A stretch of 64,000 bases of DNA from Oceanobacillus alkalisoli (GCF_021556485.1 NZ_JAKGBW010000003.1:186001-250000); one strand, 5' to 3'. Counted from the stretch's first letter, positions 31,940 through 41,511 are shown. Numbers and translations are program-made. The notes: generated by a model not told the origin, from the letters alone.

Positions 31940-32452
31940 CTATGCGTTATTTTTCAACAATTCATCTTCATCGCTAATTTCAGCTTCGAACAGATCGTCC
32001 CAATCCTCTGTTTCAATCATATCCAGCTGTGCTTCCACGATCATTTTCAAGCGAGTGCGGAATACTTTCGCTTGTTTCTTTAGTTCTTCTACATCCATTG
32101 CAATTCGTCTTGATTTGCTTAGCGCTTCATTAATGATACGATCAGCATTCTTTTCAGCTTCTTTTATGATTAATTTCGATTCTTTTGTAGCATTGCCTTT
32201 CACTTCCTCGGCAGTTTCCTGGGCAACAAGGATCGATCTATTTAAAGTCTCCTCGATATTCGTGAAATGACCTAACTTTTCTTCAAGCTTGTCCACTTTC
32301 TCTTCTAAATTCTTCTTCTCTCTGATGACCATTTCGTAGTCTTTCACAACTTGGTCAAGAAATTCATTGACCTCATCTTCATCAAATCCACGAATTTTTC
32401 TAGAAAACTCTTTATTATGAATATCTAACGGTGTTAACGGCACTAAGGCCAC
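31940..32452 (-). CDS. divIVA: Septum/pole-localised cell division protein DivIVA
   Basis: 170 aa coiled-coil protein that marks negatively curved membranes and recruits Min and sporulation factors. N-terminal lipid-binding segment PLDIHNKEFSRKIRGFDEDEV is diagnostic; the rest is predicted coiled coil with an acidic tail. It ends the ylm string, as in B. subtilis. Confidence 0.96.
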   Translation of the reverse strand: MALVPLTPLDIHNKEFSRKIRGFDEDEVNEFLDQVVKDYEMVIREKKNLEEKVDKLEEKLGHFTNIEETLNRSILVAQETAEEVKGNATKESKLIIKEAEKNADRIINEALSKSRRIAMDVEELKKQAKVFRTRLKMIVEAQLDMIETEDWDDLFEAEISDEDELLKNNA

Positions 32453-32546
32453 CTCCTTAAGTATAAGAAATTCTATCCATTTATTTTAATATGATTCACT
32501 TTATAATTCGACAGAAAATAAAAAAATCCTGCTTAAAAAGATTATT

Positions 32547-33323
32547 TTATTCCAAAGTCGCAGTAGTGATCCGCCATTTTTCTTTCTTTGTCTGCCCTTC
32601 TATCCGTACTATTTTACTTCGCCCCTTGCCTCGAAACGACAATAAGTCGCCCGCTTCCAAAAGAAACTTCGTGTCCTGAACCACTTTATGGTTCACTTTC
32701 ACTTGTTGTCGCTCGATTGCTTGCTGACTAGCACTACGCGATATGCGGTAAACTTCCTTCAACACGGCGTCCAGCCGGAGAGAGGATACTGTCTGACTAG
32801 ATTCCACCCAATTTGGACGGGGTATACTGACATTTGCCAGTTCTTTTTCTGTCAGTTTTATTTTTGCGTTTTTTACCGATGTCAGATTCATTACGATATA
32901 GGGACTTATTTCAGCTGCAACAATAATTTGAAGGAGTCCATTTGCAACAAAAATGTCTCCAAGTTTTTCACGCTTCACACCTGATGATAAAAAAGCACCC
33001 ATCGCATCCCGGTGTGTCAGTGAAACAAATTTCTCCTGATAGGTTGCCTCCAGAAGGATTAGCTGGTAACTCTCCTCGGTTATTTCTTCATAGAATGGTG
33101 CGATGATCATTCTTTTTCTTTCTGTATGCGGGGAACCACCGAATGCGGCGATTTGCAGTTCGTCGTTTCCCGCACCAATTATTGTTTCAACAATTTGCTG
33201 CTCACGTGGATCGAGAAAATCGGTAAGCTTCGAAATATAGCTCCGTTCCACTTGATCTTTCCAAGAGAGGACCTGGTCAATGAACGGGGCTTCATCTTTA
33301 CGAAAGTGCTGATAAATATCCAT
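32547..33323 (-). CDS. ylmH: S4-domain RNA-binding protein YlmH
   Basis: 258 aa. N-terminal segment MDIYQHFRKDEAPFIDQVL and FLDPREQQIVETIIG are typical of the family; the S4 RNA-binding domain is C-terminal (RLDAVLKEVYRISRSASQQA). YlmH homologues act in ribosome quality control, binding peptidyl-tRNA on 50S subunits, which links it functionally to rqcH in this window. A weak A/T-rich hairpin follows at about 32515-32545. Confidence 0.94.
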   Translation of the reverse strand: MDIYQHFRKDEAPFIDQVLSWKDQVERSYISKLTDFLDPREQQIVETIIGAGNDELQIAAFGGSPHTERKRMIIAPFYEEITEESYQLILLEATYQEKFVSLTHRDAMGAFLSSGVKREKLGDIFVANGLLQIIVAAEISPYIVMNLTSVKNAKIKLTEKELANVSIPRPNWVESSQTVSSLRLDAVLKEVYRISRSASQQAIERQQVKVNHKVVQDTKFLLEAGDLLSFRGKGRSKIVRIEGQTKKEKWRITTATLE

Positions 33324-33350
33324 TTCATACTTCCTTTAATTGCAATTACT

Positions 33351-33617
33351 TTAGAAAAACATCCGGAAGAAGGTATCTAATCCCATTCCGGCAAAACGCA
33401 GAACGATAATCGCTACGATTGGGGAGATATCGATCATTCCTAGCGGCGGAATGAAACGCCTGAATATTTCCAAGTACGGTTCTGCGATTCTTCCAATTAA
33501 TTCTCCAAATGAAGATTCCCTGGCTCCCGGAAACCAAGACATTAAAATATAGATAATCAAAACCCAAGAATAAATATAGATTGCAAAACTAAAGAGACCT
33601 AAGAGTTGCTCCATCAA
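33351..33617 (-). CDS. ylmG: YggT-family membrane protein YlmG
   Basis: 88 aa with two hydrophobic segments (about 5-27 and 65-85) joined by a loop containing SWFPGA and EPYLEIFRRFIPPLGMID, the family signature. Conserved beside sepF from Bacilli to cyanobacteria; in chloroplasts homologues affect nucleoid and division, but the molecular role is unclear. Confidence 0.93.
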   Translation of the reverse strand: MMEQLLGLFSFAIYIYSWVLIIYILMSWFPGARESSFGELIGRIAEPYLEIFRRFIPPLGMIDISPIVAIIVLRFAGMGLDTFFRMFF

Positions 33618-33632
33618 AAACTACCTTTCTTT

Positions 33633-34049
33633 TTAAATTTCGTCATCATACAAATAGGACTCAGAAATCGACCCTGTAACATCAACACTTTCAGGTGTAC
33701 ACAGAAATGTTTCTGCACCGAGTTTCTGAATGTCACCATTTAATGCATAAACTGTTCCGCTTAAAAAATCGACAATCCGTTTTGCCTGGTGACCTTCCAC
33801 CCTTTGCAAATTAATCACAACGGAACGCTTATTGACTATATTATCAGCGATTTCCTGTGCTTCATTATAGGACCTTGGCTCACAGAGGACAACTCTCTGA
33901 GCTGGTTGCTGAACACTTTGGAGGTTCACTACGTTCTGAGACTTTTGCTTCGGCGTTATTTTCTCCGGTACGCTGTCTTCTTCAATATACTCGTATTCAT
34001 ACTCATCGTCCATTGTAAAGTAGTTTTTAATCTTATTTTTAAAACTCAT
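33633..34049 (-). CDS. sepF: Cell division protein SepF
   Basis: 138 aa FtsZ-binding membrane anchor. N-terminal amphipathic helix MSFKNKIKNYFTMDDE, acidic Tyr/Glu linker, and C-terminal SepF domain with RVVLCEPRSYNEAQ and VINLQRVEGHQAKRIVDFL. A GTG three codons earlier lies inside the ribosome binding site (AAGAGGTG), so the ATG at 34047-34049 is chosen. Confidence 0.95.
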   Translation of the reverse strand: MSFKNKIKNYFTMDDEYEYEYIEEDSVPEKITPKQKSQNVVNLQSVQQPAQRVVLCEPRSYNEAQEIADNIVNKRSVVINLQRVEGHQAKRIVDFLSGTVYALNGDIQKLGAETFLCTPESVDVTGSISESYLYDDEI

Positions 34050-34077
34050 ATTTTTCACCTCTTCTTAAAGGGTAGGC

Positions 34078-34749
34078 TTATTCACCGACTAATTTCGAAC
34101 CGATGCGAATATGGGTTGCACCTTCTTCAATTGCAATCTCATAATCATTACTCATTCCCATGGATAAATAATCGCATGGTGCGTGGAGTAACTTTTTATC
34201 CCTTATTGTATCCCTTAATGTCGCAAGTTCACGGAAGACGCGACGAATTAATTCCTTATCTTCCACATGTGGCGCCATTGTCATCAAGCCAACAATTCTT
34301 ACCTTTTCATACTTTTCGATTTCCTGAATGAAGGTTTCTACTTCTTCAACTTTCAGACCGTGCTTTGTCTCTTCTTCACTCACATTAACTTGTACGAAAC
34401 AATCGATAGGGTTAGATGCACGCTTATTTATTTCTTTAGCAAGTGATACCCGGTCAAGGGAATGAATCATATCAACTTTATCGATAATATCTTTTACCTT
34501 TCGAGACTGAAGTGTACCGATAAAATGCCAAGCTGCCTCTTCTCCAACTGCTTCGTATTTTTTCAAAAATCCTTCTGTACGATTTTCTCCAAAATTTTTA
34601 ATCCCTGCTGCAACTAATTCTTTATTTCGTTCAATTGTAACATATTTCGTTACAGCAATTAATGAAATATCTTCCTTATTCCGATTACTGCGTTCACATG
34701 CTGCCGTAATATTATTTGTAATCTCCTCAAGATTCGTTGCTACTACCAT
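34078..34749 (-). CDS. ylmE: PLP-binding protein, YggS/PROSC family (YlmE)
   Basis: 223 aa pyridoxal-phosphate homeostasis protein. PLP lysine in LIAVTKYVTIE; other family motifs are FGENRTEGFLKKY, WHFIGTLQSRK, and the phosphate site SMGMSNDYEIAIEEGATHIR. Lies in the invariant pgeF-ylmE-sepF order. Confidence 0.95.
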   Translation of the reverse strand: MVVATNLEEITNNITAACERSNRNKEDISLIAVTKYVTIERNKELVAAGIKNFGENRTEGFLKKYEAVGEEAAWHFIGTLQSRKVKDIIDKVDMIHSLDRVSLAKEINKRASNPIDCFVQVNVSEEETKHGLKVEEVETFIQEIEKYEKVRIVGLMTMAPHVEDKELIRRVFRELATLRDTIRDKKLLHAPCDYLSMGMSNDYEIAIEEGATHIRIGSKLVGE

Positions 34750-34774
34750 TTTCTATACAAACTCCTTCATAACA

Positions 34775-35581
34775 TTATTCCAGCATACCAATGAACCCGA
34801 GCATTCGACCTGTTCGTCCTTGGTCACGCCGATGGGAGAAAAATAAATCATGCTCCCGATACGTACAATAATTTGTCATATCTATATTATGCCTTAATAT
34901 TCCACAATGTAAAAGGATTTCCCTGTTTAACTCTTTCAGATCCAATAAATAGTGATTGTCACTCTTTACAGTCAGAACCTTGTCTCGAACATCTTTCGTA
35001 ATTTGGGATGCAACATACTCATCTACTTCATAATGATTCCAAGAGATGCCTGGTCCAATTGTAACGAGAATATTCTCCCGCACCGAGCCATTTGCTGCAA
35101 ACTGAGCAACCATTTCTTTTGCTATTTCCTTTACCGTACCCTTCCAGCCGGCATGTGCAATCCCAATTATTTTTTCTTCCGGGTCGTAAAAGAACAATGG
35201 AATACAGTCTGCGAAAAATGCCGTAAGCATAATGCCTTTTTCCTTTGTCAATATGCCATCAACGTTCTTTAAAGCTGTAGCTGTCGATATAGCGCCTTTC
35301 CCTTTATCCGAAGCGGTTACAAGTTGCACTTTTTTCCCATGAACTTGTTCGCCGGCAACCCAGTTTTCTAAGGGGAAGCCCGTTAGGTCACTAAGGGTTC
35401 TTCGGTTGTCTAACACATTCTCTATTGAATCATGGACATGGAGGCCGCAATTAAAGCTTGAAAAATCTCCTTGACTGACACCGCCATTTTTTGTGGAAAT
35501 TCCAGCAACTAAGTCTTGCGATAATTCTTTCCAATTAATAAGCCGCATTAACTGCTTTTCTTTGATAATAAAAGGTTCCAT
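34775..35581 (-). CDS. pgeF: Peptidoglycan editing factor / multicopper polyphenol oxidase-fold protein (YlmD)
   Basis: 268 aa. Metal ligands are visible in GEQVHGKKV, FFADCIPLFFYDP and GIAHAGWKGTVKEIA. Family members have purine nucleoside phosphorylase or laccase-like activity in vitro, and the E. coli relative prevents mis-incorporation into peptidoglycan precursors. The start is uncertain between TTG (35587, 5 nt from GAGGGGG) and ATG (35581, 11 nt); the ATG is used. Confidence 0.9.
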   Translation of the reverse strand: MEPFIIKEKQLMRLINWKELSQDLVAGISTKNGGVSQGDFSSFNCGLHVHDSIENVLDNRRTLSDLTGFPLENWVAGEQVHGKKVQLVTASDKGKGAISTATALKNVDGILTKEKGIMLTAFFADCIPLFFYDPEEKIIGIAHAGWKGTVKEIAKEMVAQFAANGSVRENILVTIGPGISWNHYEVDEYVASQITKDVRDKVLTVKSDNHYLLDLKELNREILLHCGILRHNIDMTNYCTYREHDLFFSHRRDQGRTGRMLGFIGMLE

Positions 35582-35659
35582 TCCCAAGCACGCCCCCTCT
35601 ACTTTGTTTCATTTTATCATATTTTGTCTAGTAGATAACCCCTAAATCTACACTTCTTT

Positions 35660-35920
35660 TTAAGGAAGCATTAATGTACGCTGATCAGCCGATTCTTTCA
35701 CTAATATAACGTCTGTCCCAATTCGTAAAATTTGCTTCCATAACACTTGAATCTCCTCCGCCTTTCCAAAAAAGCCGCCCTTCGTATCCCGGTCTGCGAG
35801 AATGAGCGAAATAATTCTACCCGTTCGCACATCAATTTCCAAGTCAATGATGAAGCCTAATCTTCTTCCGTCCACCACAGAAATAACTTCTTTCATCTGC
35901 AATTCAGATAGCCGTATCAT
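35660..35920 (-). CDS. ylmC: YlmC/YmxH family PRC-barrel protein
   Basis: 86 aa single PRC-barrel domain: MIRLSELQMKEVISVVDGRR, LGFIIDLEID and RIGTDVILVK. Conserved in spore formers next to sigG; function is not established. Preceded by AAGAGGGGTGAG and set off from sigG by a terminator. Confidence 0.9.
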   Translation of the reverse strand: MIRLSELQMKEVISVVDGRRLGFIIDLEIDVRTGRIISLILADRDTKGGFFGKAEEIQVLWKQILRIGTDVILVKESADQRTLMLP

Positions 35921-35973
35921 GATCTCACCCCTCTTATTATACTATATGCTCGGTACAACCTATTTTAAGACAA

Positions 35974-36003
35974 AAGAAAAAAAGCAGGTGGATGCCTGCT
36001 TTT
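35974..36003 (-). terminator. Terminator after sigG
   Basis: Stem AAAGCAGGCATCC-ACCTGCTTT at 35981-36003 followed by TTTTTTCTTTTG on minus, just beyond the sigG stop. Confidence 0.85.
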
Positions 36004-36009
36004 GATTAA

Positions 36010-36792
36010 TTATTCAAACATTCGTTTATTCATTTGTTTAATTGCTGCTTTCTCAAGCCGCGATACTTGGGCTTGTGATATCCCGATTTCTTCAGCGACT
36101 TCCATTTGTGTTTTGCCCTGGAAAAATCGTTTATTAACAATCATTTTTTCTCGTTCATTTAATTGAACAATTCCTTCTTTCAGGGATATTTTATCATCCC
36201 AGTTCGTCGCCTTGTCTTTCTCATCACTTATTTGATCGACGACATAAATAGGGTCGCCTCCATCATTATATATCGGTTCGAATAAGGACACTGGTTCTTG
36301 AATCGCGTCAAGAGCGAAGACGATATCTTCTTCAGGAATTCCTGTTTCTTCCGCTATTTCTTTATGTGTCGGTTCTCTTGAGGTTTTACTCATCAAGAGT
36401 TCCCTTGCTTGCAGGGATTTATAAGCAATATCCCGAAGTGAACGGGATACACGTATTGGATTATTATCTCTGAGATAACGACGGATTTCACCGATAATCA
36501 TCGGAACCGCATAAGTGGAGAAGCGCACATTATGTCCTAAGTCAAAGTTATCAATCGATTTCATTAAACCAATACAACCGACTTGAAATAAATCATCAAC
36601 ATATTCTCCGCGGTTGTTGAAGCGTTGAATGACGCTTAACACAAGTCGTAAATTTCCATTTACCAACTCTTCCCGCGCCGAGAGATCATCTTCTTGCTGA
36701 AGTCTTATAAATAATTTTTTCATTTCTTCATTCTTAAGTACAGGCAGTTTCGATGTATCTACACCACAAATCTCTACTTTATGTCTAGCCAT
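36010..36792 (-). CDS. sigG: RNA polymerase sporulation sigma factor SigG
   Basis: 260 aa forespore late sigma factor. N-terminal MARHKVEICGVDTSKLPVL is distinctive of sigma-G; regions 2 (LFQVGCIGLMKSIDNFDL), 3 and 4 (GKTQMEVAEEIGISQAQVSRL) follow. Lies downstream of sigE with its own promoter region, as in B. subtilis. Confidence 0.97.
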   Translation of the reverse strand: MARHKVEICGVDTSKLPVLKNEEMKKLFIRLQQEDDLSAREELVNGNLRLVLSVIQRFNNRGEYVDDLFQVGCIGLMKSIDNFDLGHNVRFSTYAVPMIIGEIRRYLRDNNPIRVSRSLRDIAYKSLQARELLMSKTSREPTHKEIAEETGIPEEDIVFALDAIQEPVSLFEPIYNDGGDPIYVVDQISDEKDKATNWDDKISLKEGIVQLNEREKMIVNKRFFQGKTQMEVAEEIGISQAQVSRLEKAAIKQMNKRMFE

Positions 36793-36830
36793 ATCTGCTC
36801 AACCCTCCCAGATGTCGATGCTGTCAAGGA

Positions 36831-36860
36831 CAGTATCTCCCTCTAAAAGGATTTTTATGC
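36831..36860 (-). promoter_or_regulatory. Possible sigma-F/sigma-G type promoter of sigG
   Basis: GCATA at 36856-36860, 18-bp spacer, GATACTG at 36831-36837; this resembles the forespore consensus (GHATR, then CATACTA) at 5 of 7 -10 positions. Placed about 40 bp before sigG. Confidence 0.45.
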
Positions 36861-36916
36861 AGGTTGATAAAAGTAAGAAACTGGAAAAACCTAACGAGGT
36901 CAGGTCCAATAAGTGG

Positions 36917-37636
36917 TTACATCATTTTATTAAATTCTTTTTGGAGCCTGCGGATAATTTTCTTTTCTAACCTTGAAATATAAGATTGCGAAATACCTAA
37001 CATATCCGCTACATCTTTCTGTGTTTTCTCTTCTTGGCCTTGGAGTCCGAAGCGTAACATCATAATTTGTTGTTCCCGTTTATTAAGCTGCGATAAGGCA
37101 TCCCGTAATAAGTTTTTATCGACCGTAGACTCAAGATTCTTCGTAATAATGTCTTCCTCTGTTCCAAGTACGTCGGATAGCAATAATTCATTGCCGTCCC
37201 AATCAATGTTTAATGGTTCATCGAACGAGATTTCGGATTTCAATTTGTTTGTGCGTCGCAAGTACATTAAAATTTCATTTTCAATGCAGCGGGAAGCATA
37301 TGTTGCTAGTTTTATCTTCTTTTCTGGTTTGAATGTATTTACTGCTTTAATCAAACCAATCGTTCCAATACTAATTAAATCTTCAATGTTGATACCTGTG
37401 TTTTCAAATTTTCGGGCAATATACACGACAAGGCGCAAGTTTCGTTCAATCAACACTGCTCTTGCTGATTGATCTCCCTTTGTTAATCGTTTTAGAAGTT
37501 CTGCTTCTTCTTCTTTATTGAGTGGAGGAGGCAGCGCTTCTTTCCCGCCGATATAGTAAATCTCACTTGATTTTATTTTTAATTTAAATAATAAGCGATA
37601 CCACAACATCCGTAAACGCAACTTCCACATGTCCAT
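36917..37636 (-). CDS. sigE: RNA polymerase sporulation sigma factor SigE (pro-form)
   Basis: 239 aa mother-cell early sigma factor. The first 27 or so residues ([20 protein letters not shown]...) form the membrane-associated pro-sequence; processing is expected in EIYYIGG as in B. subtilis. Regions 2 ([18 protein letters not shown]) and 4 ([20 protein letters not shown]) are intact. Lies 12 bp after spoIIGA, which encodes its activating protease. Confidence 0.97.
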   Translation of the reverse strand: MDMWKLRLRMLWYRLLFKLKIKSSEIYYIGGKEALPPPLNKEEEAELLKRLTKGDQSARAVLIERNLRLVVYIARKFENTGINIEDLISIGTIGLIKAVNTFKPEKKIKLATYASRCIENEILMYLRRTNKLKSEISFDEPLNIDWDGNELLLSDVLGTEEDIITKNLESTVDKNLLRDALSQLNKREQQIMMLRFGLQGQEEKTQKDVADMLGISQSYISRLEKKIIRRLQKEFNKMM

Positions 37637-37648
37637 CTACCCTTTCTA

Positions 37649-38569
37649 TTATGCTGAATAATGAATAGCCGTTTTAATTAGTTCTGGCTGCAACAAGCAA
37701 TGATAGCTCCCGTCTCCGGTTAAATTTCCAAATTGAATTCCAACGAGAAAATTCGTCGCATAAATTTCTTTTTTATCATAATAAATCGTAATTTCGTCAG
37801 GTATAATTGTGAATAAAAAACCATTCCCCCCTTCAACACCTTGATATGGAATAATTCGTAAACGATCAACCCACTCATCGGGAATCTGATCCATATCGAG
37901 CGCCTCATGAGCGATTTTTAACTTTCCCCAGTCCTCTTTGTCAAACCAATGAGCTAAAAATGTTTCATCACAAATGATGACAGGTTTTTTAGTAAATGGG
38001 TCGACAAGCTGATTACCGCTATCAATAAAACTTTTTGTGGAATGACTCACCCCATTCATTTTTAATGTCACTGGGATTGTCGCATCATAACGAATCTTTT
38101 CTTGTACGTGCTTGTCCATGCGCTGTTTCGTAAAAATCCAAACAAGCGGGAAACAAACCACGATGAACAACCAGCTTAACGGATCACCAAATCCTCTGTT
38201 ATAGGTGATGAATCCATTTCCAGAAACCGTGATTGGCTGATGAATGAGAAAGTGAAGGGCAATCACCCCCCCACCTATAGCGAAACTCATCATGTAAAAT
38301 AAAGTAAGCAATTTCACTAATCGATAAATTGTTTTATAACCGAAACTGCTCGTCATAATAAAAATGGAAAAGATGAATTTGCCGATTACACTCGTGAAAA
38401 AGGAATCTGGATAGTAAATCGATAGCGGTACAATAAGTGAGGCGACCAATGCGCCGAAAGCTAAACGGTAACGGCTTGTATGTAATTTTGCTAACTTATC
38501 TGTCAGTAACAGCAACATGTAATCCAGCAAAAAGTTGAGTAACCATACCGCATCAAGATAGATAGCCAA
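37649..38569 (-). CDS. spoIIGA: Sigma-E processing peptidase SpoIIGA
   Basis: 306 aa membrane aspartyl protease. Five hydrophobic segments in the first 160 residues, then a protease domain with the catalytic FIDSGNQLVDPFTKKPV motif. The frame is open 14 codons further upstream to an ATG, but the TTG at 38567-38569 (giving MAIYLDAVWLLNFLLDY) follows GGGAG at 6 nt and matches the family N-terminus. Confidence 0.93.
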   Translation of the reverse strand: MAIYLDAVWLLNFLLDYMLLLLTDKLAKLHTSRYRLAFGALVASLIVPLSIYYPDSFFTSVIGKFIFSIFIMTSSFGYKTIYRLVKLLTLFYMMSFAIGGGVIALHFLIHQPITVSGNGFITYNRGFGDPLSWLFIVVCFPLVWIFTKQRMDKHVQEKIRYDATIPVTLKMNGVSHSTKSFIDSGNQLVDPFTKKPVIICDETFLAHWFDKEDWGKLKIAHEALDMDQIPDEWVDRLRIIPYQGVEGGNGFLFTIIPDEITIYYDKKEIYATNFLVGIQFGNLTGDGSYHCLLQPELIKTAIHYSA

Positions 38570-38627
38570 TACACTCTCCCTTTCTCCTGGTTTGATTCGT
38601 GATGGGCTCATGCGTGGTGTAAATTGA

Positions 38628-38713
38628 AGTATAGCCTAGCTACTTAGAAAAGTCTGTCAGTTCTTGTCTGCGATAAACAACTTCTTTTCACTAAATTATT
38701 CGGGGTTTGTCGG
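38628..38713 (-). promoter_or_regulatory. spoIIG-type Spo0A-dependent promoter
   Basis: TATACT at 38628-38633 and CTGACA at 38655-38660 are separated by 21 bp, like the unusually long spacer of the B. subtilis spoIIG promoter. Nearby TTTGTCGGA (38705-38713, plus strand) matches the Spo0A box TTTGTCRAA at 8 of 9 positions, and TTGTCTGCG lies near 38664. Confidence 0.6.
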
Positions 38714-38740
38714 AAGGAGGATACCGGGAAATTGGCCAGC

Positions 38741-38790
38741 AAAAAAAGCCGGAACAAAACTTGAAAATAAGTTTCGTTCCGGCTTTTTTA
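38741..38790 (-). terminator. Terminator of ftsAZ
   Basis: Stem AAAAAAGCCGGAACGAAACTT paired with its near-complement and a T7 run on minus; 16 bp past the ftsZ stop. Confidence 0.9.
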
Positions 38791-38805
38791 AATTCAATTG
38801 TTAGA

Positions 38806-39945
38806 TTAACGATTACGGTTACGATTTCTTAAGAACGTTGGAATATCGAGTTCGTCTTCTTCTATTTTAGGGCGCGGATTATTCGGCTTTGTTTCTCGTT
38901 GTGGTTGTTCTTCCGGCGCACGGCTTGCTGCTTGCTGTCTTTCTGCAATAGAAGGTCGCGCATCCCTTTTCGGTTTATTCGACTTTTGCGCGTTTTCATC
39001 GAAACCTGTTGCAATTACCGTAACGACGATTTCATCGTTCAGACTTTCATTAATAACAGAACCGAAGATAACGTTCACTTCTTCATCCGCTGCATTCGTT
39101 ACAAGGTCTGCTGCCTCTTGTACTTCATACAGACTCAAGCTCGTTCCACCGGTAATATTCATCAAAATACCGTGAGCACCATCAACCGATGTTTCAAGAA
39201 GCGGGCTGGAAATAGCTTTCTTCGCCGCTTCTGTCGCTCTTGTTTCTCCGGTTGCGATTCCGATTCCCATTAAAGCAGAACCTTTATCAAACATAATTGT
39301 TTTAACGTCGGCAAAGTCTACGTTGATCAGACCTGGCTTCGCAATTAAGTCGGAGATACCTTGTACCCCTTGTCTTAGAATGTTATCCGCTTCACGGAAC
39401 GCTTCCAACATTGGGGTGTTTTTATCGACAATTTCAAGCAGCCGATCATTTGGAATAACGATCAATGTATCTACATTACTCTTTAATGTCTCAATCCCGG
39501 AAATAGCCTGGTTTGCTCTGCGCCTGCCTTCAAAGGAGAATGGACGAGTCACAACACCAACGGTTAATGCTCCAAGTTCTTTCGCGATTTGTGCGATTAC
39601 CGGTGCAGCACCTGTACCTGTCCCCCCACCCATTCCAGCAGTTACAAAAATCATATCAGCTCCAGAAAGTACTTCTTCTAATTGTTCTTTACTTTCCTCT
39701 GCTGCCTTCTTTCCAACTTCCGGGTTCGCGCCTGCTCCAAGACCACGAGTTAATTTCGCTCCGATCTGAACTTTAACTTCCGCTTTAGATAAATTTAAAG
39801 CTTGAGCGTCTGTGTTAACAGCGATAAATTCCACGCCTTCCACTCCGTGCTCAATCATACGGTTAACTGCGTTGTTCCCGCCACCCCCGGCGCCGACAAC
39901 TTTTATTTTCGCTAGTTCCTCCATATTTGTATCAAATTCCAACAT
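38806..39945 (-). CDS. ftsZ: Cell division tubulin homologue FtsZ
   Basis: 379 aa GTPase forming the Z-ring. Tubulin signature [13 protein letters not shown] near 105, N-terminal GTP-binding [16 protein letters not shown]7 loop region [11 protein letters not shown], disordered linker from about 320, and the conserved C-terminal peptide [16 protein letters not shown] that binds FtsA, SepF and others. Confidence 0.98.
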   Translation of the reverse strand: MLEFDTNMEELAKIKVVGAGGGGNNAVNRMIEHGVEGVEFIAVNTDAQALNLSKAEVKVQIGAKLTRGLGAGANPEVGKKAAEESKEQLEEVLSGADMIFVTAGMGGGTGTGAAPVIAQIAKELGALTVGVVTRPFSFEGRRRANQAISGIETLKSNVDTLIVIPNDRLLEIVDKNTPMLEAFREADNILRQGVQGISDLIAKPGLINVDFADVKTIMFDKGSALMGIGIATGETRATEAAKKAISSPLLETSVDGAHGILMNITGGTSLSLYEVQEAADLVTNAADEEVNVIFGSVINESLNDEIVVTVIATGFDENAQKSNKPKRDARPSIAERQQAASRAPEEQPQRETKPNNPRPKIEEDELDIPTFLRNRNRNR

Positions 39946-40010
39946 ACTTCGTTCCTCCTAATATGCAAAATTACAGATGTTTAAGAAGCTGATTCATCTT
40001 AATCTTTGAA

Positions 40011-41294
40011 TCAATCAAAGAAATATTTAAATAGATTAGCAATCCCAGATTCTTTCTTTTTCTTCTTCTCTTTTGGTTCTTTCAATTTGACTTGTTTTGG
40101 ATTCCGTTTTGCTTTTGGTTCGTGCTCCACTTCGGTAACAGATGGATATAACTGTTTCCCTTGGATTTTCGCATTTCGATATGCAAATTGCAATATACCG
40201 ACACCTGTTGTATAAAGCGGTTCCCTTACACCTATGTAATCCGGAATTGCAATACGGACATTTGAGTAGAATAAGTTTTGAGCAAGTTCTAAAACTCCGG
40301 GCATCGCCATGGTCCCGCCGGTTAAAACAAATCCGCCCGGTAATTCATGGAAGCCCATACGTCTAATTTCTCGATCAGCAAACTCAAATATTTCTTCTAT
40401 TCTAGCCTCAATCATATCAGAAATCTGTAACTGATTATACGTTTGTCTCTTATCACTGCCAATTATGGAAACGTCAAATGTTTCTTCTTCGTTCGCTTCA
40501 TCGTAATAGGCGTAACCGTGATTAAGCTTAATATCTTCTGCTTCCTCTGTTGATGTACGAAGGCCAATGGACAAATCTTTCGTAATATTGTCCCCGCCAA
40601 GGGCAATTGTACTTGTCGCAACGAGATAATCATTTTCAAAAATGGATACAGTCGTACAGCCGCCACCTACATCAATAAGGGCTACACCCATGTTTTTTTC
40701 ATCATCAGACAGCGCTACAGAACCCGCAGCTAATGGTGACAGACAAATATCTGATACCTCAAGTCCTGCCCGTTCTACACATTTCAGTGTATTATGTAAC
40801 ACAGTTTTCGAACAGGTAATCAATGTCCCTTCCATTTCGAGACGAACACCAATCATTCCTCGCGGGTCAGTGATTCCATCCAAGCCATCTACAATAAATT
40901 GTTCCGGAACCACATCGATAATTTCCCTTTCTGGGGGAATTGAAACAACTTGCGCTCCGTCCAATACTCTTGTAACGTCCTCATCTGTGATTTCCCTGTC
41001 TTCACTTTGGACAGCTACTACACCATGACAAGCCTGCAGCCAAATATGATTTCCATTTACACCGACCACGACCCGGTTAATTTCCATACCAACCATTCTT
41101 TCTGCTTGCTCAACTGCATTCCGAATAGATTGTACCGTTTGGTCAATATCAACAATCGCACCTTTTTTCATACCTAGGGACTTGGCAGTGCCAACCCCGA
41201 TTATATTCAATGAATCATTCAATACTTCTCCGATAATAACTTTAATTTTGGTTGTTCCAATATCTAAACTTACTAGAATTTCGCTATTATTCAA
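40011..41294 (-). CDS. ftsA: Cell division actin homologue FtsA
   Basis: 427 aa membrane tether for FtsZ. Actin-fold motifs: LDIGTTKIKVIIGE (phosphate 1), ALIDVGGGCTTVSIF (phosphate 2), GGFVLTGGTMAMPG (adenosine). The C-terminal KESGIANLFKYFFD is the amphipathic membrane-targeting helix after a Lys-rich linker. Preceded by a sigma-H promoter. Confidence 0.97.
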   Translation of the reverse strand: MNNSEILVSLDIGTTKIKVIIGEVLNDSLNIIGVGTAKSLGMKKGAIVDIDQTVQSIRNAVEQAERMVGMEINRVVVGVNGNHIWLQACHGVVAVQSEDREITDEDVTRVLDGAQVVSIPPEREIIDVVPEQFIVDGLDGITDPRGMIGVRLEMEGTLITCSKTVLHNTLKCVERAGLEVSDICLSPLAAGSVALSDDEKNMGVALIDVGGGCTTVSIFENDYLVATSTIALGGDNITKDLSIGLRTSTEEAEDIKLNHGYAYYDEANEEETFDVSIIGSDKRQTYNQLQISDMIEARIEEIFEFADREIRRMGFHELPGGFVLTGGTMAMPGVLELAQNLFYSNVRIAIPDYIGVREPLYTTGVGILQFAYRNAKIQGKQLYPSVTEVEHEPKAKRNPKQVKLKEPKEKKKKKESGIANLFKYFFD

Positions 41295-41388
41295 AGAAAA
41301 GGCACCCCCTCATTCAACATAACCGTTCAAAATCATGAACAGATTATTCTCTATTAAAGTTTGTATTTTTCTTAGTCTCATTAATTAT

Positions 41389-41418
41389 TAATTCAACATG
41401 ACAAAGATGATTTCCTTT
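41389..41418 (-). promoter_or_regulatory. Sigma-H promoter of ftsAZ
   Basis: AAAGGAAAT (41410-41418), 12-bp spacer, GTTGAATTA (41389-41397): full match to the sigma-H consensus RNAGGAWWW-N11/12-RNNGAATWW. In B. subtilis the ftsAZ P2 promoter is sigma-H dependent and raises FtsAZ at sporulation. Lies about 90 bp before ftsA. Confidence 0.85.
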
Positions 41419-41511
41419 AAAATAAGAAAATAAACTTGTCAACTCCTATACTTTTCGTGTAATTCATTCATTTGTTGACGTTTTTGCTGGATAATTAAAC
41501 AGTCATCCGTA

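Noticed and set aside
33789-34331. 180 aa plus-strand frame opposite sepF-ylmE
   Set aside because: Antisense shadow spanning two conserved genes and their gap.
39323-39769. 148 aa plus-strand frame opposite ftsZ
   Set aside because: Ser/Pro-rich antisense shadow of ftsZ without start signal.
40642-41028. 128 aa plus-strand frame opposite ftsA
   Set aside because: Ser/Thr/Pro-rich shadow of ftsA codon pattern.
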